A stretch of DNA of 43,827 nucleotides from Fidelibacterota bacterium TCS56 (GCA_001577055.1 LSCG01000004.1:1-43827), one strand, 5' to 3'; shown: positions 1 through 8,282, counted from the stretch's first letter. Notes: generated from the letters alone by a model not told the origin. A program made the numbers and translations.

Positions 1-104
1 CACGGTGCAGTCCCCTTTTTTGTTAACTTGCGCACTTGAAATCGGCAAATCATGGTGTAATTTCAATCAAATTTGTTCCCAACAATTTCGGTGGAGGATC
101 AGGT

Positions 105-2330
105 ATGCGTGTTACCCACAGAATTATCCTGTCATTAATCGTGCTGGCCAGCCTGGCCTGGTGTGAACCCATTGCCCGCGTTATCAAAACCAGCGGTACC
201 GTCAGGATTAAAAAGGTCCAAAATAACGATTTTTCGCTGCTGGCCAAGCCGGGCGTGGCCATCGAAAACGGTGATTTGTTAAGAGTTGAAAGCGCCAGTT
301 TTGCCGTGGTGATGTATCTGGACGATAAGTCCATCGTCAAGATGAAAGAAAATAGTCAGTTCCAGTTTGTTGATACTGAAAACACACGCACGATTGAAGT
401 CGAAATCGGAACGGTAATCAATGAAATCAAAAAGGAGAACCGCACCAAAACCTTTCGCGTGGAGACCCCCACGTCGGTGGCATCGGTCAAAGGGACTATC
501 TTTGCCGTATTGGTAGATGCTTCGGGTGTGGATCAGTTTTTCGGTCAGGAGGGCGTATTTGAAGTATTTAATATGGTGAGTGGCGAGACGATAAACGTTG
601 GTGCGGGCCAGAAGGTGCTATCCAGCTCCACCGGAAATATGATCGCCGCCCAGGCCGCCCCCAGTGAATTCCCCGCCGACCCTGATCCCAACCTGAAAGT
701 GGAAGATGCCAGTGAGCTGCTGGAAGATTTGCCGGAAGTCGAACCGGAAGTGATCGAGGAAGCACCGGAACCTGAAGCTGATCAGCCCGAAAGTCAGCAG
801 CCGGAAGAAACCGAACGGTTGGAAGGGGAGGAAGAAACTCCTCAGGTCCCTGAAAACGCCGAACCCAGCGGCAAACCTTTCGAGCTGGGGGCCGGTGTGG
901 GATCTGCCACGATTGACGGCACGGATTACAAACAGTTCTCCCTGCGCCCGGTGATCAATTTCGGTAAGTTGGGAATTGGTCTTGATTTGGTATTTTACCT
1001 GGATAATGACGGCAATTTTCGGAAAGAGGAATGGGACGACGCCAGTGATATTGTTGATAAGATCCAGTTTATTCGCTGGGGAAGTAAAGGCGAACCATTC
1101 TGGCTAAGGCTGGGCACGCTGGAGAATGTGAGTCTGGGGTATGGTGGTTTGGTGAACGGTTATTCCAACATGATGGAATTTCCCACCGTCCGGCGGGTAG
1201 GGATCAATGGCGGATTCGGTTTTGCCGGATTCAAAGCGGAATTATTCCTGGCTAATGTAAAGGATTTTGCCCGTGGCGGAACGTTAAGCGGTATCCGGGG
1301 ATCTTACACGATTTCGGATAATTTCCCCTTGGAAATCGGCGCTAATTTTGTAATCGATATGAATCAGTTAGCAGGATTTATCGATACTGATGGAGATAAT
1401 TATCCGGATATTTTCGATGATTTTCCCAATGACCAAAAACTGGTGAACGACACCGATGGTGATGGTTTGTCCGATCCTGTGACCGGGTTGGATTCCAGTT
1501 ACTGGGACATTGATGCCGATGGCGATAATATTTTGGATTCCTGGCATGGTGGTAGCGACACTTCCGTGACACTGAAAGAACTGCCACTGCGATTAGCCGA
1601 AAATCAGGTCCAGGCATTGGGTTTCGGCTTCGATATTGGCTATCCGATAATAAAATCTAAATTGGTCAATCTGACGATATTTACCGAATGGAGCCAATTA
1701 TCTTTCCCCCGGGAAGGAGATCCCCAGGCGGATTTCTACCGCCCGGTTGATCGCAATGGGACCAATCTCACCATTCCCGGTCTCAGAGCTACGTTGTTTA
1801 AAATGCTTCATTTAAAATTGGAATACCGCTTGAAATCCGGGTACTACGTACCGGGTTTCTTCGATCAGTCCTACGATATTTCACGGGCGGTGCCGGTTTA
1901 CGGCGACAGCACCAGTCTGTTTACTAAAGATATGTTGGTTTTCCAGGATGAAAACAGCGATGCTTCCCTCAGTGGGTATTTTGGGTCCGCCGGTATGGAT
2001 TTGTTCAATTTCGTTTCTTTCCAGGCTTCCTATTCCAGCATGGTGCGCGATACCCTCAAGTTCAACAGTTTCAACGCCAATCTGGGTTTGAATACTGCGG
2101 TTATTCCCAAGTTGAGCGCCGCCAGTATTTATTATCAGCGCAATAATGATGAAAATCCCTTTGATTTCAGAAATCCGTCGATTAATACTATCATCGGTTA
2201 CCGTCTGGGTTATGAAATGGCTCCCGGCGTCAGTTTGATATGGGATTTCCGCCAGTTCTATCGTGATGACGGCACCGGTAAATTGAAAGCCGTGCCCCAG
2301 ACCAGAATCGAAACGGCATTCAAACTTTAG
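105..2330 (+). CDS. Secreted FecR-domain protein with TSP3-like segment and probable outer-membrane beta-barrel
   Basis: The start at 105 is chosen because a GGAGG site lies just upstream and the product (741 aa) then begins with a signal peptide (MRVTHRIILSLIVLASLAW). An earlier in-frame ATG at 36 would bury that signal. Residues about 20-180 form a FecR domain, with the typical TPTSVASVKGT stretch. A Pro/Glu-rich linker follows (about 190-260). The rest is rich in alternating aromatic/polar strands, as in porin-like barrels. Residues about 425-485 hold Asp-rich DTDGDNYPD and DTDGDGLSD motifs like calcium-binding thrombospondin type 3 repeats. FecR domains are best known from inner-membrane sigma-regulator systems; here the domain is exported and no sigma factor lies nearby. 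A structural or surface-assembly role is inference. Confidence 0.75.
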   Translation: MRVTHRIILSLIVLASLAWCEPIARVIKTSGTVRIKKVQNNDFSLLAKPGVAIENGDLLRVESASFAVVMYLDDKSIVKMKENSQFQFVDTENTRTIEVEIGTVINEIKKENRTKTFRVETPTSVASVKGTIFAVLVDASGVDQFFGQEGVFEVFNMVSGETINVGAGQKVLSSSTGNMIAAQAAPSEFPADPDPNLKVEDASELLEDLPEVEPEVIEEAPEPEADQPESQQPEETERLEGEEETPQVPENAEPSGKPFELGAGVGSATIDGTDYKQFSLRPVINFGKLGIGLDLVFYLDNDGNFRKEEWDDASDIVDKIQFIRWGSKGEPFWLRLGTLENVSLGYGGLVNGYSNMMEFPTVRRVGINGGFGFAGFKAELFLANVKDFARGGTLSGIRGSYTISDNFPLEIGANFVIDMNQLAGFIDTDGDNYPDIFDDFPNDQKLVNDTDGDGLSDPVTGLDSSYWDIDADGDNILDSWHGGSDTSVTLKELPLRLAENQVQALGFGFDIGYPIIKSKLVNLTIFTEWSQLSFPREGDPQADFYRPVDRNGTNLTIPGLRATLFKMLHLKLEYRLKSGYYVPGFFDQSYDISRAVPVYGDSTSLFTKDMLVFQDENSDASLSGYFGSAGMDLFNFVSFQASYSSMVRDTLKFNSFNANLGLNTAVIPKLSAASIYYQRNNDENPFDFRNPSINTIIGYRLGYEMAPGVSLIWDFRQFYRDDGTGKLKAVPQTRIETAFKL

Positions 2331-2379
2331 TGGAAACCGGGTTAAATTTGAAATACAGAATATGAAATAAGGAAAAGAA

Positions 2380-2601
2380 ATGATCATCAAGATTGAGTAT
2401 TGTAACGAGTGAAATTATTTACCTAGAGCGGCCAGTTTGGCCAGCGATATTTTAAGTAGATATGGTACGGCGGTGAAGGAAATGACCCTGATTCCATCCG
2501 GTGGTGGAGTATTTGAAATTACCAAAAACGACCAATTGATTTTTTCCAAACGGCAAAATGGACGCTTCCCGGAAAAGGATGAGGTCTTCGACCAATTATA
2601 A
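2380..2601 (+). CDS. Rdx/SelW-like selenoprotein with in-frame UGA (CxxU)
   Basis: Reading from ATG 2380 through the in-frame TGA at 2410-2412 gives 73 codons ending at TAA 2599. The N-terminus is MIIKIEYC-N-E-(TGA)-NYLPRA. This places the TGA exactly at the second redox position of the CxxC/CxxU thioredoxin-like motif of the Rdx family (SelW, SelT, SelH and bacterial homologues). Downstream, SGGGVFEI and KRQNGRFPEKDEV match the family's conserved glycine-rich strand and C-terminal pattern. An AAGGAAAAG site precedes the start, and a hairpin suited to a bacterial SECIS follows the UGA. Its last 23 bases overlap the next gene. Reading TGA as selenocysteine is an inference from motif and hairpin; the alternative is a Cys-to-stop pseudogene. 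Function is probably thiol/selenol redox. Confidence 0.78.
2428..2445 (+). promoter_or_regulatory. SECIS-like hairpin downstream of the in-frame UGA
   Basis: GGCCA (2430-2434) pairs with TGGCC (2438-2442) around a GTT loop. GC (2428-2429) extends the stem to GC (2444-2445) with A2443 bulged. The apical loop begins 22 nt after the UGA and its first base is G. Bacterial SECIS elements bound by SelB are stem-loops inside the coding region at about this distance with a G at the loop start. Function is inferred. Confidence 0.6.
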
Positions 2602-3352
2602 AACGATTTACCTTATCCTGCTGGTGGCTTGTGGAATGGTTGCAGCCCGGGAGGTGGTTCCCCTAAGCTCCAAGGTGGGAATGACGGTTGATGCGGAAGA
2701 AAATTCCATTTATGGTATCTTTCCGGAAGTGATTGGATTTCATGATGCTCAGTTCATTCAGGTTTCAATCGACCACTATCAGGCCCGTATTTCCTATCAA
2801 TCAAAAGGGCGTGTAAAGGTTGTTAACCGACAATTCACCGCCCGGCAGTTTATCGCCTTAAAACACCGGGTGGACAAACTGCCACCGATCACGGAAACCA
2901 TGCGACTGGATTTACGGGAAAACCTGACATACCTGCACGCCGTCGATATCCTGGAAGCAATACCTACGGGGCAATTTGTGGTTGTGGGGCATGTCAATGG
3001 ACAACGGATGAGGGGAATTCTGCTGCCATTCAGTAATCAGCAGCTCAATCTGCAGACGACGGTTAAGAAAATCAGCGTCCCTTACCACGAGGTAGAGACC
3101 ATCGCCTATCGAGAGCAGATTATCGCCCGGCCCGGACTGCAAAAATGGATCTACGGTATTTGTGCCGCGATTGGCGTCGGACTGGCTGAAATCTGGAATT
3201 CCCAGACTGCGGACCGCGGCGATCAGCAATGGCATTACCGTTCAATGGGGGTGCTGCTGGGTCTGCTGGCCGGGAGTGAGTTGGGCGAAGCGGTAAATAT
3301 ATTGGCTTCACCAAAAACTAGTTTTAGCTTAATACCCGAAGCTGCTCAATAA
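2579..3352 (+). CDS. Hypothetical exported or lipoprotein-like protein
   Basis: The start at 2579 is preferred over the in-frame ATG at 2558 because GGAAAAGG lies just upstream and the product then opens with a clean signal peptide (MRSSTNYKTIYLILLVACGMVAA). LVAC could be a lipobox with Cys18; cleavage after MVAA is the alternative. The product is 257 aa. The central part is predicted beta-rich with no family I recognise. The C-terminal quarter has two glycine-rich hydrophobic stretches (IYGICAAIGVGLAEI and MGVLLGLLAGSELGEAV) resembling a short membrane hairpin. It overlaps the end of the SelW-like gene by 23 bases, suggesting co-translation. Function unknown; an envelope location is inferred. 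Confidence 0.65.
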   Translation: MRSSTNYKTIYLILLVACGMVAAREVVPLSSKVGMTVDAEENSIYGIFPEVIGFHDAQFIQVSIDHYQARISYQSKGRVKVVNRQFTARQFIALKHRVDKLPPITETMRLDLRENLTYLHAVDILEAIPTGQFVVVGHVNGQRMRGILLPFSNQQLNLQTTVKKISVPYHEVETIAYREQIIARPGLQKWIYGICAAIGVGLAEIWNSQTADRGDQQWHYRSMGVLLGLLAGSELGEAVNILASPKTSFSLIPEAAQ

Positions 3353-3381
3353 ATTAGGAATTTTGACAAACAGGAGGATAT

Positions 3382-3756
3382 ATGCCGGTCAGTAAAACCA
3401 CTAAAAAGACCGCTGATAAAAAAGCACCGGAGAAGGATAATCAAATCAGCAATAAGCTGGCGAAGGTGTTGGACAATATCGGTTCCCAGTATGGTGAATC
3501 CCTGCAGAATGAGCTTATGAATCGTCTGGAGCGCACCATCAGCGAATTCAACGATGAAGTCAACGAGATGATCGAAGAGTTACAGCGCCGCTCTCTGGAG
3601 CGCAAGGAGCAGCTCAGCACCTTGTGGGAAAAACGCAATGAGGAGGAGCCGGAGGAAGTCAAACCGGAGGCCAAAGAAACGCCGGCGGAAACTGATGTTG
3701 AAGAAATGAGCGATTGGGAAAAACGATTGGAAATGCTGGACGCGAAAAACCGTTAG
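3382..3756 (+). CDS. Small charged coiled-coil protein, paralogue of the gene at 27999
   Basis: This 124-aa product follows a clear AGGAGG site. It has no signal peptide. After a Lys-rich start, residues about 22-80 form a heptad-like helix (GESLQNELMNRLERTISEFNDEV...). An acidic Glu/Pro linker leads to a short C-terminal motif SDWEKRLEML. The gene product at 27999 has the same layout with clearly similar sequence: Y-G-x-SL-x-x-EL-x-NRLE-x-T-x-x-x-FNDEV, then S-x-WEKRLE. They are therefore paralogues with conserved ends and a variable linker. I do not recognise a named family. A cytoplasmic scaffold or adaptor role is possible but unsupported. Confidence 0.7.
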   Translation: MPVSKTTKKTADKKAPEKDNQISNKLAKVLDNIGSQYGESLQNELMNRLERTISEFNDEVNEMIEELQRRSLERKEQLSTLWEKRNEEEPEEVKPEAKETPAETDVEEMSDWEKRLEMLDAKNR

Positions 3757-3790
3757 ACTGTCTCTATCAATTTGATAATTCAGCGGATCA

Positions 3791-4159
3791 ATGTATTATC
3801 GGCTGCACCTGGTAATCCTGGGATTGCTGCTTGGATTTATCTATGGTCAGAGTAGTCATAAGTTCAAGGAGATCACTGAATTAAAGAAGAGAGTGTATAA
3901 TTTTACCAAAGTTGAATTCATTACTGAGGAAGGGGAGTTCAACGAGTCCATCCGCACTCTGGTTATTCCCGATTTCAAGGCCGACAGCCCACCATATGTT
4001 GCCATCTATTACCGGCGGAATGAATCAGAATGGTTTACCGAGTCTTTATATCGTAAACGGGTACGCTTCAGATTCCAGGACGGAGTGATAAAGCTGGATC
4101 GGGCTAATTTCTGGGACTGGACGGAATTGGATGAGATTCGGGTGATTATCATTTATTAA
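3791..4159 (+). CDS. Hypothetical small secreted protein
   Basis: The product is 122 aa with an N-terminal signal peptide (MYYRLHLVILGLLLGFIYGQ) and probable cleavage near Gly-Gln. The mature part is short, charged and predicted mostly beta: alternating hydrophobic residues such as SIRTLVIPDF, PPYVAIYYRR and LDEIRVIIIY. It starts 34 bases after the coiled-coil gene and likely shares its transcript. No family recognised; periplasmic or outer-membrane-associated by inference. Confidence 0.6.
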   Translation: MYYRLHLVILGLLLGFIYGQSSHKFKEITELKKRVYNFTKVEFITEEGEFNESIRTLVIPDFKADSPPYVAIYYRRNESEWFTESLYRKRVRFRFQDGVIKLDRANFWDWTELDEIRVIIIY

Positions 4160-4260
4160 GTTTGGCCGCCGGTCAGTGAAATCAAATGGATTTTGAATAG
4201 ACTTCTGTTTTAAGCCTGTAGTAAGTTTACGTTTGTCTTTAGCAGACAATTATTGACATT

Positions 4261-4333
<73 letters not shown>

Positions 4334-4360
4334 CATACACTCGCGCAGAGTTAATTGACA

Positions 4361-4640
4361 TTGTGGTCGTACTAGACGGGGAGGTAGCGGTGCCCTGTGA
4401 CCTGCAACCCGCTATAGCAGGGTTTAATTCCAGCAGGCGGTTAAGGCTGCATCGGCTTGATCCAAAAAGCGATGTTGAAGTTTCAATCCGCGGCGATGGT
4501 CTTTGATTGAACCCCGTCAGGACCGGAAGGGAGCAGCGGTAAATCAGAAACCACCCGGCCGTGGTATCCTGGAGCGGAGTTGGCTCTTGGGTCCAGGCGG
4601 ATATCCAGAATTAATCAAATAATGGTGTACGGCCACTTCT
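4361..4640 (+). ncRNA. ffs: Bacterial large signal recognition particle RNA (with Alu domain)
   Basis: The universal domain IV signature is present at about 4517-4540 (GTCAGGACCGGAAGGGAGCAGC-like, with GGAAG tetraloop). The 5' part carries the Alu-domain consensus of large bacterial SRP RNAs (GACGGGGAGGTAGCGG, then TGCCCTGT and GCTATAGCAGGG). GTGGTCGTAC (4363-4372) pairs with GTACGGCCAC (4627-4636), one G-U included, closing a molecule of about 275 nt. It binds Ffh to target membrane proteins. It ends about 14 bases before dnaX, the same order (SRP RNA, dnaX, ybaB, recR) as in Bacillus. Exact ends are inferred from the closing helix. Confidence 0.93.
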
Positions 4641-4653
4641 TTTCGAGCTAAAA

Positions 4654-6309
4654 ATGGCATATCAGGTATTATCACTCAAATGGCGCCCGCATAAATTTTC
4701 AGAAGTCGTCGGCCAGGAGCACGTGACCGCCACTCTGGAAAACGCTTTCCGCAAAGAACGGATTGCCCAAGCCTACCTGTTTACCGGTCCCCGGGGCGTA
4801 GGTAAAACCACCGCTGCCCGTATCCTGGCGGCGACCCTGAATTGCCAATCCGAAGACATTGATCATCCCTGCAACCAATGCAGCAATTGTCAGGAGATCG
4901 CCGGCAGCCGCAACATGGATGTGCTGGAAATCGACGGCGCCTCCAACCGGGGTATTGAAGAAATCCGCAACCTGCGTGAGATGATCAAATATGCTCCGGT
5001 CAACGCCACTTACAAGATTTTTATTATTGACGAAGTCCACATGCTGACGGGACCGGCATTCAACGCTTTGTTAAAAACACTGGAAGAACCGCCGCCCCAC
5101 GGCAAGTTTATCCTGGCAACCACCGATATCCATAAAGTGCCGCCTACGATTATATCGCGCTGCCAGCGCTATGATTTTAACCGTATTTCTGTGCAGAATA
5201 TCAGCCAGCGACTGGAAGAAATCCTGGCTGCCGAAAAAATTGAATTTGATCGTGAATCCCTGGCTGCAATTGCCCGTAAAGCCGATGGCAGTATGCGCGA
5301 CGGTCTCAGCTACCTGGACCAGGTCATCGCTTATTGCGGCGACAAAATTGATTATCCATCGGCCGCCAAAGTACTTGGTGTAATCCCGCTGGATTTACAG
5401 TTTAACCTGACTGAAGCAATCCGTAATCGGGATGTGGAGGCGGCTTTAAAGATTTTGAATAAAATCCATTTTTCCGGCACGCCGGTGGTTGATTTCCTCG
5501 ACAGCCTGAATCAACACTTGCGCAGTCTGTTGATCGCTGCCAAAATCCAGGCCGGTACCGGTATCAGCGAGGAAATATTGCCCCTTTATCAACAAGAGGC
5601 CGCGAACTGGGATTATCGTGATTTGTTGCGCTTGTTGAATATGGTAATGGGTATCGATGCCGGTATTCGCCGTGCCAGCCATCCTTATCTGCAATTGGAG
5701 GTTCTGGTACTGAAGATGCTGGAAATGGACCGGGCCGTGAGTCTGGATAAAGTATTGTCACAAATGAACAGCGGACAACCGGCCGGAGTGCCGGCCACAC
5801 CGCCCCAGGCCCCAAAAAAGGCCGCGCCACTGCAGGAAACGCCCGCTGCACCACCACCGGTAAAGCAAAAACCGGAAACGGCTGAAGACTCTGCCGCCCA
5901 ACCGGAGCAAGCCCGCTCAAAGGTATCGCTGACCGGGCTTCGCAAGCAATGGCCGAAAATTGTAGGTTCAGTTAACAAAGATAGCGCCTCGCTGGGGACG
6001 ATTCTGGAACAAAGCGCCGTGCTGGCAGTTGAGGGTAATCGTGTGACTGTCGGCGTAGTAAATTTATCGAATTTCAATGCCCGGCGACTGGAAAAGAAAA
6101 CCAGTTTAATTACCTCAGCCGCCGAAAAATTACTGTCCGCGGCAATGCGTTTTGAATTTCAGGCTACCGTGGCTGAGGAACAGCAAGAGTTGATCGAAGA
6201 GCCTGACCCGCCGGAAGCGTCATCCCCGCCGGACGAGAATCCCCAGGCTCGGCGGGAGGCGGTAGTCGATAGAATTGTGGAATTATTTGATGGCGAGCAG
6301 TTAAGATAG
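4654..6309 (+). CDS. dnaX: DNA polymerase III subunit gamma/tau
   Basis: Clamp-loader ATPase, 551 aa. The N-terminus MAYQVLSLKWRPHKFSEVVGQ is diagnostic. The Walker A motif GPRGVGKT is at 45-52, the zinc cysteines at C64, C73, C76 and C79, Walker B IIDEVH at 124-129, and the SRC sensor motif at 168-170. The AAA+ part ends near 360. A Pro/Ala/Gln-rich linker follows (about 375-420), then a tau-like C-terminal domain. An A-AAA-AAG heptamer in the linker could yield a short gamma form. There is no strong ribosome-binding site after the SRP RNA. It opens a run of genes through recX with overlaps or tiny gaps. Confidence 0.97.
   Translation: MAYQVLSLKWRPHKFSEVVGQEHVTATLENAFRKERIAQAYLFTGPRGVGKTTAARILAATLNCQSEDIDHPCNQCSNCQEIAGSRNMDVLEIDGASNRGIEEIRNLREMIKYAPVNATYKIFIIDEVHMLTGPAFNALLKTLEEPPPHGKFILATTDIHKVPPTIISRCQRYDFNRISVQNISQRLEEILAAEKIEFDRESLAAIARKADGSMRDGLSYLDQVIAYCGDKIDYPSAAKVLGVIPLDLQFNLTEAIRNRDVEAALKILNKIHFSGTPVVDFLDSLNQHLRSLLIAAKIQAGTGISEEILPLYQQEAANWDYRDLLRLLNMVMGIDAGIRRASHPYLQLEVLVLKMLEMDRAVSLDKVLSQMNSGQPAGVPATPPQAPKKAAPLQETPAAPPPVKQKPETAEDSAAQPEQARSKVSLTGLRKQWPKIVGSVNKDSASLGTILEQSAVLAVEGNRVTVGVVNLSNFNARRLEKKTSLITSAAEKLLSAAMRFEFQATVAEEQQELIEEPDPPEASSPPDENPQARREAVVDRIVELFDGEQLR
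5814..5820 (+). other. Candidate -1 programmed frameshift site (A AAA AAG) in dnaX
   Basis: The heptamer lies in the zero frame as A-AAA-AAG within codons 387-389 (CCA AAA AAG), the same sequence and phase as the E. coli dnaX slippery site. Slipping by -1 would add 21 codons and stop at TGA 5883-5885, giving a product of about 410 residues, near the size of E. coli gamma. A weak hairpin (TGCAG...CTGCA) begins about 10 bases downstream. I see no strong upstream Shine-Dalgarno stimulator. Confidence 0.45.
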
Positions 6310-6317
6310 GAGTAACA

Positions 6318-6644
6318 ATGTTTAATAAAGGTAATATGACCAATATTTTAAAACAGGCACAGGAAGTGCAAAAGAGAATTGAATCCGTCCAGAATGAATT
6401 GGATGATCTGACCATCGATGCCGAAGCCGGCGGTGGACTTATCACCGTCAAAGTGAATGGCAAACAGGAAGTACTTGAGTTGAAAATTCAACCGGAAGCC
6501 CTGGAAGAAGAAGTGGAAATGCTGGAAGATTTAATCATCTCTGCCGTAAATATGGGACTGCGGAAATCGCAGGAAGAATCGCAGAGTCGTATGAATTCCG
6601 CCACCGGCAATATGCTGGGAGGAATGAAAATACCCGGAATGTAA
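6318..6644 (+). CDS. ybaB: YbaB/EbfC-family nucleoid-associated protein
   Basis: The product is 108 aa, the usual family length. It starts 8 bases after dnaX with an AGGAG site. It shows the family pattern: helix MTNILKQAQEVQKRIESVQNELDDL, then a beta sheet (GLITVKVNGKQEVLELKIQPEAL), then a C-terminal helix and Met/Gly-rich tail (GNMLGGMKIPGM). The family forms DNA-binding dimers. Its place between dnaX and recR is conserved across many bacteria and suggests a link to recombination or repair. Confidence 0.95.
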   Translation: MFNKGNMTNILKQAQEVQKRIESVQNELDDLTIDAEAGGGLITVKVNGKQEVLELKIQPEALEEEVEMLEDLIISAVNMGLRKSQEESQSRMNSATGNMLGGMKIPGM

Positions 6645-7238
6645 ATGGGAATTATACCAGACAGTGTCAATCGACTGATCGAGGAATTAGCCCGATTTCC
6701 GGGCATCGGCCACAAGACTGCCCGCCGCCTGACTTTTCATATTTTAGGCGCGCCGGAGAAAAATGCCACTGATCTGGCCCGGGCCGTGATCGATATCAAA
6801 GCCAAAATCCGTTTCTGCACTATCTGTGGCGGAATAACCGAAGATGATGTTTGTGGAGTATGCCAGGATACTAAACGCGATCCCCGATTGATATGCGTAG
6901 TGGAAGAACCGGCCGATATTTACACCTTCGAGCGCACCAATAGTTTCAGTGGTCTTTACCATGTACTCGGTGGCGTATTATCACCGCTGGATGGCGTGGG
7001 ACCGGATGAATTGAATGTTGATTCGCTGCTGGAACGCGTTAGTGACGGCTGTGAGATAATCGTAGCCACCAATCCCAGTGTTGAAGGTGAAACCACCGCT
7101 CTATACCTGGCAAAATTGTTCAATGAACGCGGCTGTACCGTGACCCGTTTAGCCCGCGGGTTGCCGGTAGGTGGAGATTTGGAGTATATTGATGACGCCA
7201 CCTTAATCCGTGCAATCGAAGGAAGAACTTCTTTATGA
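6645..7238 (+). CDS. recR: Recombination mediator RecR
   Basis: The product is 197 aa. The ATG directly follows the ybaB stop. Residues 10-50 hold the helix-hairpin-helix (RFPGIGHKTARRL). A C4 zinc finger follows (C58, C61, C70, C73), then the Toprim domain (ICVVEEPADIYTFE; YHVLGGVLSPLDGVGP). The C-terminus has the TRLARGLPVGGDLEYIDDATL motif typical of RecR. With RecO and RecF it loads RecA on gapped DNA; recA lies 2.8 kb downstream in the same run. Confidence 0.97.
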   Translation: MGIIPDSVNRLIEELARFPGIGHKTARRLTFHILGAPEKNATDLARAVIDIKAKIRFCTICGGITEDDVCGVCQDTKRDPRLICVVEEPADIYTFERTNSFSGLYHVLGGVLSPLDGVGPDELNVDSLLERVSDGCEIIVATNPSVEGETTALYLAKLFNERGCTVTRLARGLPVGGDLEYIDDATLIRAIEGRTSL

Positions 7239-7825
7239 TCCTGACACTACCGAATATTCTAACGGTCTTGCGAATCATCATGACCCCCTTTTTTATTATC
7301 TTTTTATTCTATGATCATCCCTGGGCACGTACCTGGGCTCTGATCATCTTTATCGTGGCATCGATTACCGATGCCTATGACGGTTACCTGGCCCGGAAAA
7401 ACGACCAGGTTACCAATACCGGCCGCTTTCTCGATCCGCTGGCGGATAAAATCCTGGTGTCATCGGCCTTTATTTCCTTTGCCGTCATTGGTATTGTGGA
7501 ATACTGGATGGTAGCCTTGATCATCTTCCGCGATCTGTTTGTCACCGGTTTACGAGTGGCTATGTCGCATAAGGGTTTTACGATGATTACCAGCCGGATC
7601 GCGAAGTTGAAGACCGGCACACAGATCGGCATCATCATTTTCATCCTGACATTTTTAGGTTTGAAAGCCCTGAACCTTGAGCCATTACGCTTCATCCTGC
7701 ACGTCATCATGGATTACCACCTGATTTACTGGCTGACCCTGGCCGCCACAATTTTCACCGTTATAACCGGTTTAACCTATTTGAAGTCCAACCGTCGGGT
7801 TATCCGCCAGTTTTTTTCGGCCTGA
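7235..7825 (+). CDS. pgsA: CDP-diacylglycerol-glycerol-3-phosphate 3-phosphatidyltransferase
   Basis: The product is 196 aa and overlaps recR by 4 bases (ATGA). It opens with LTLPNILTVLRI, typical of PgsA. The complete CDP-alcohol phosphatidyltransferase signature is visible: D46-x2-D49-G50-x2-A53-R54-x8-G63-x3-D67-x3-D71. Several hydrophobic helices surround it, so it is an inner-membrane enzyme. It makes phosphatidylglycerol phosphate from CDP-diacylglycerol and glycerol-3-phosphate. The next gene, pgpA, removes the phosphate, so the two form a pathway pair. Confidence 0.95.
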   Translation: MILTLPNILTVLRIIMTPFFIIFLFYDHPWARTWALIIFIVASITDAYDGYLARKNDQVTNTGRFLDPLADKILVSSAFISFAVIGIVEYWMVALIIFRDLFVTGLRVAMSHKGFTMITSRIAKLKTGTQIGIIIFILTFLGLKALNLEPLRFILHVIMDYHLIYWLTLAATIFTVITGLTYLKSNRRVIRQFFSA

Positions 7826-7826
7826 A

Positions 7827-8282
7827 GTGATACAATCAATCTGTGAATGGATCGCTACCGTCGGCAAACTGGGCAAGATTCCGGGAGCACCCGGGACCTA
7901 CGGCAGCCTGGCCGCCGTGCTGGTCTGGCTGATATTGCCTCATCCGCTCAATCCCATAATTTTCATAGCAATACTGGTGATATTATCAATGATCGGTTGG
8001 TACACTTCCGCCAGGGTCGAGGCCAGCACCGGCCGGATTGATCCTTCTGAAGTAATCATTGATGAATGGGTCGGACAGTGGATCGCCCTGATAGCCGTGC
8101 CGCTTCACTGGCCGCTGATTGTACTGGCCTTTATCGGATTCCGCCTGTTTGATATTGTGAAACCCTGGCCAATTCGTCAGTTGCAGCATTTACCCGGCGG
8201 CGTGGGCATTATGATTGATGATATTCTGGCTGGCGGGGCAGCCTTGCTGTTAACGCACCTGGCACGCTACTGGTGGTTTTGA
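7827..8282 (+). CDS. pgpA: Phosphatidylglycerophosphatase A
   Basis: The product is 151 aa from a GTG start one base after pgsA. It contains the PgpA motif GKLGKIPGAPGTYGS near the N-terminus and the metal-binding GVGIMIDDILAG near the C-terminus, with DEWVGQW between. Several membrane helices are evident. It dephosphorylates phosphatidylglycerol phosphate made by the preceding enzyme. Its stop shares one base with the cinA start (TGATG). Confidence 0.93.
   Translation: MIQSICEWIATVGKLGKIPGAPGTYGSLAAVLVWLILPHPLNPIIFIAILVILSMIGWYTSARVEASTGRIDPSEVIIDEWVGQWIALIAVPLHWPLIVLAFIGFRLFDIVKPWPIRQLQHLPGGVGIMIDDILAGGAALLLTHLARYWWF

Noticed and set aside
5564-6077. Minus-strand frames of 118 and 130 aa opposite the dnaX linker
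   Set aside because: These arise from the Pro/Ala-rich linker composition of DnaX and show no recognisable protein pattern.
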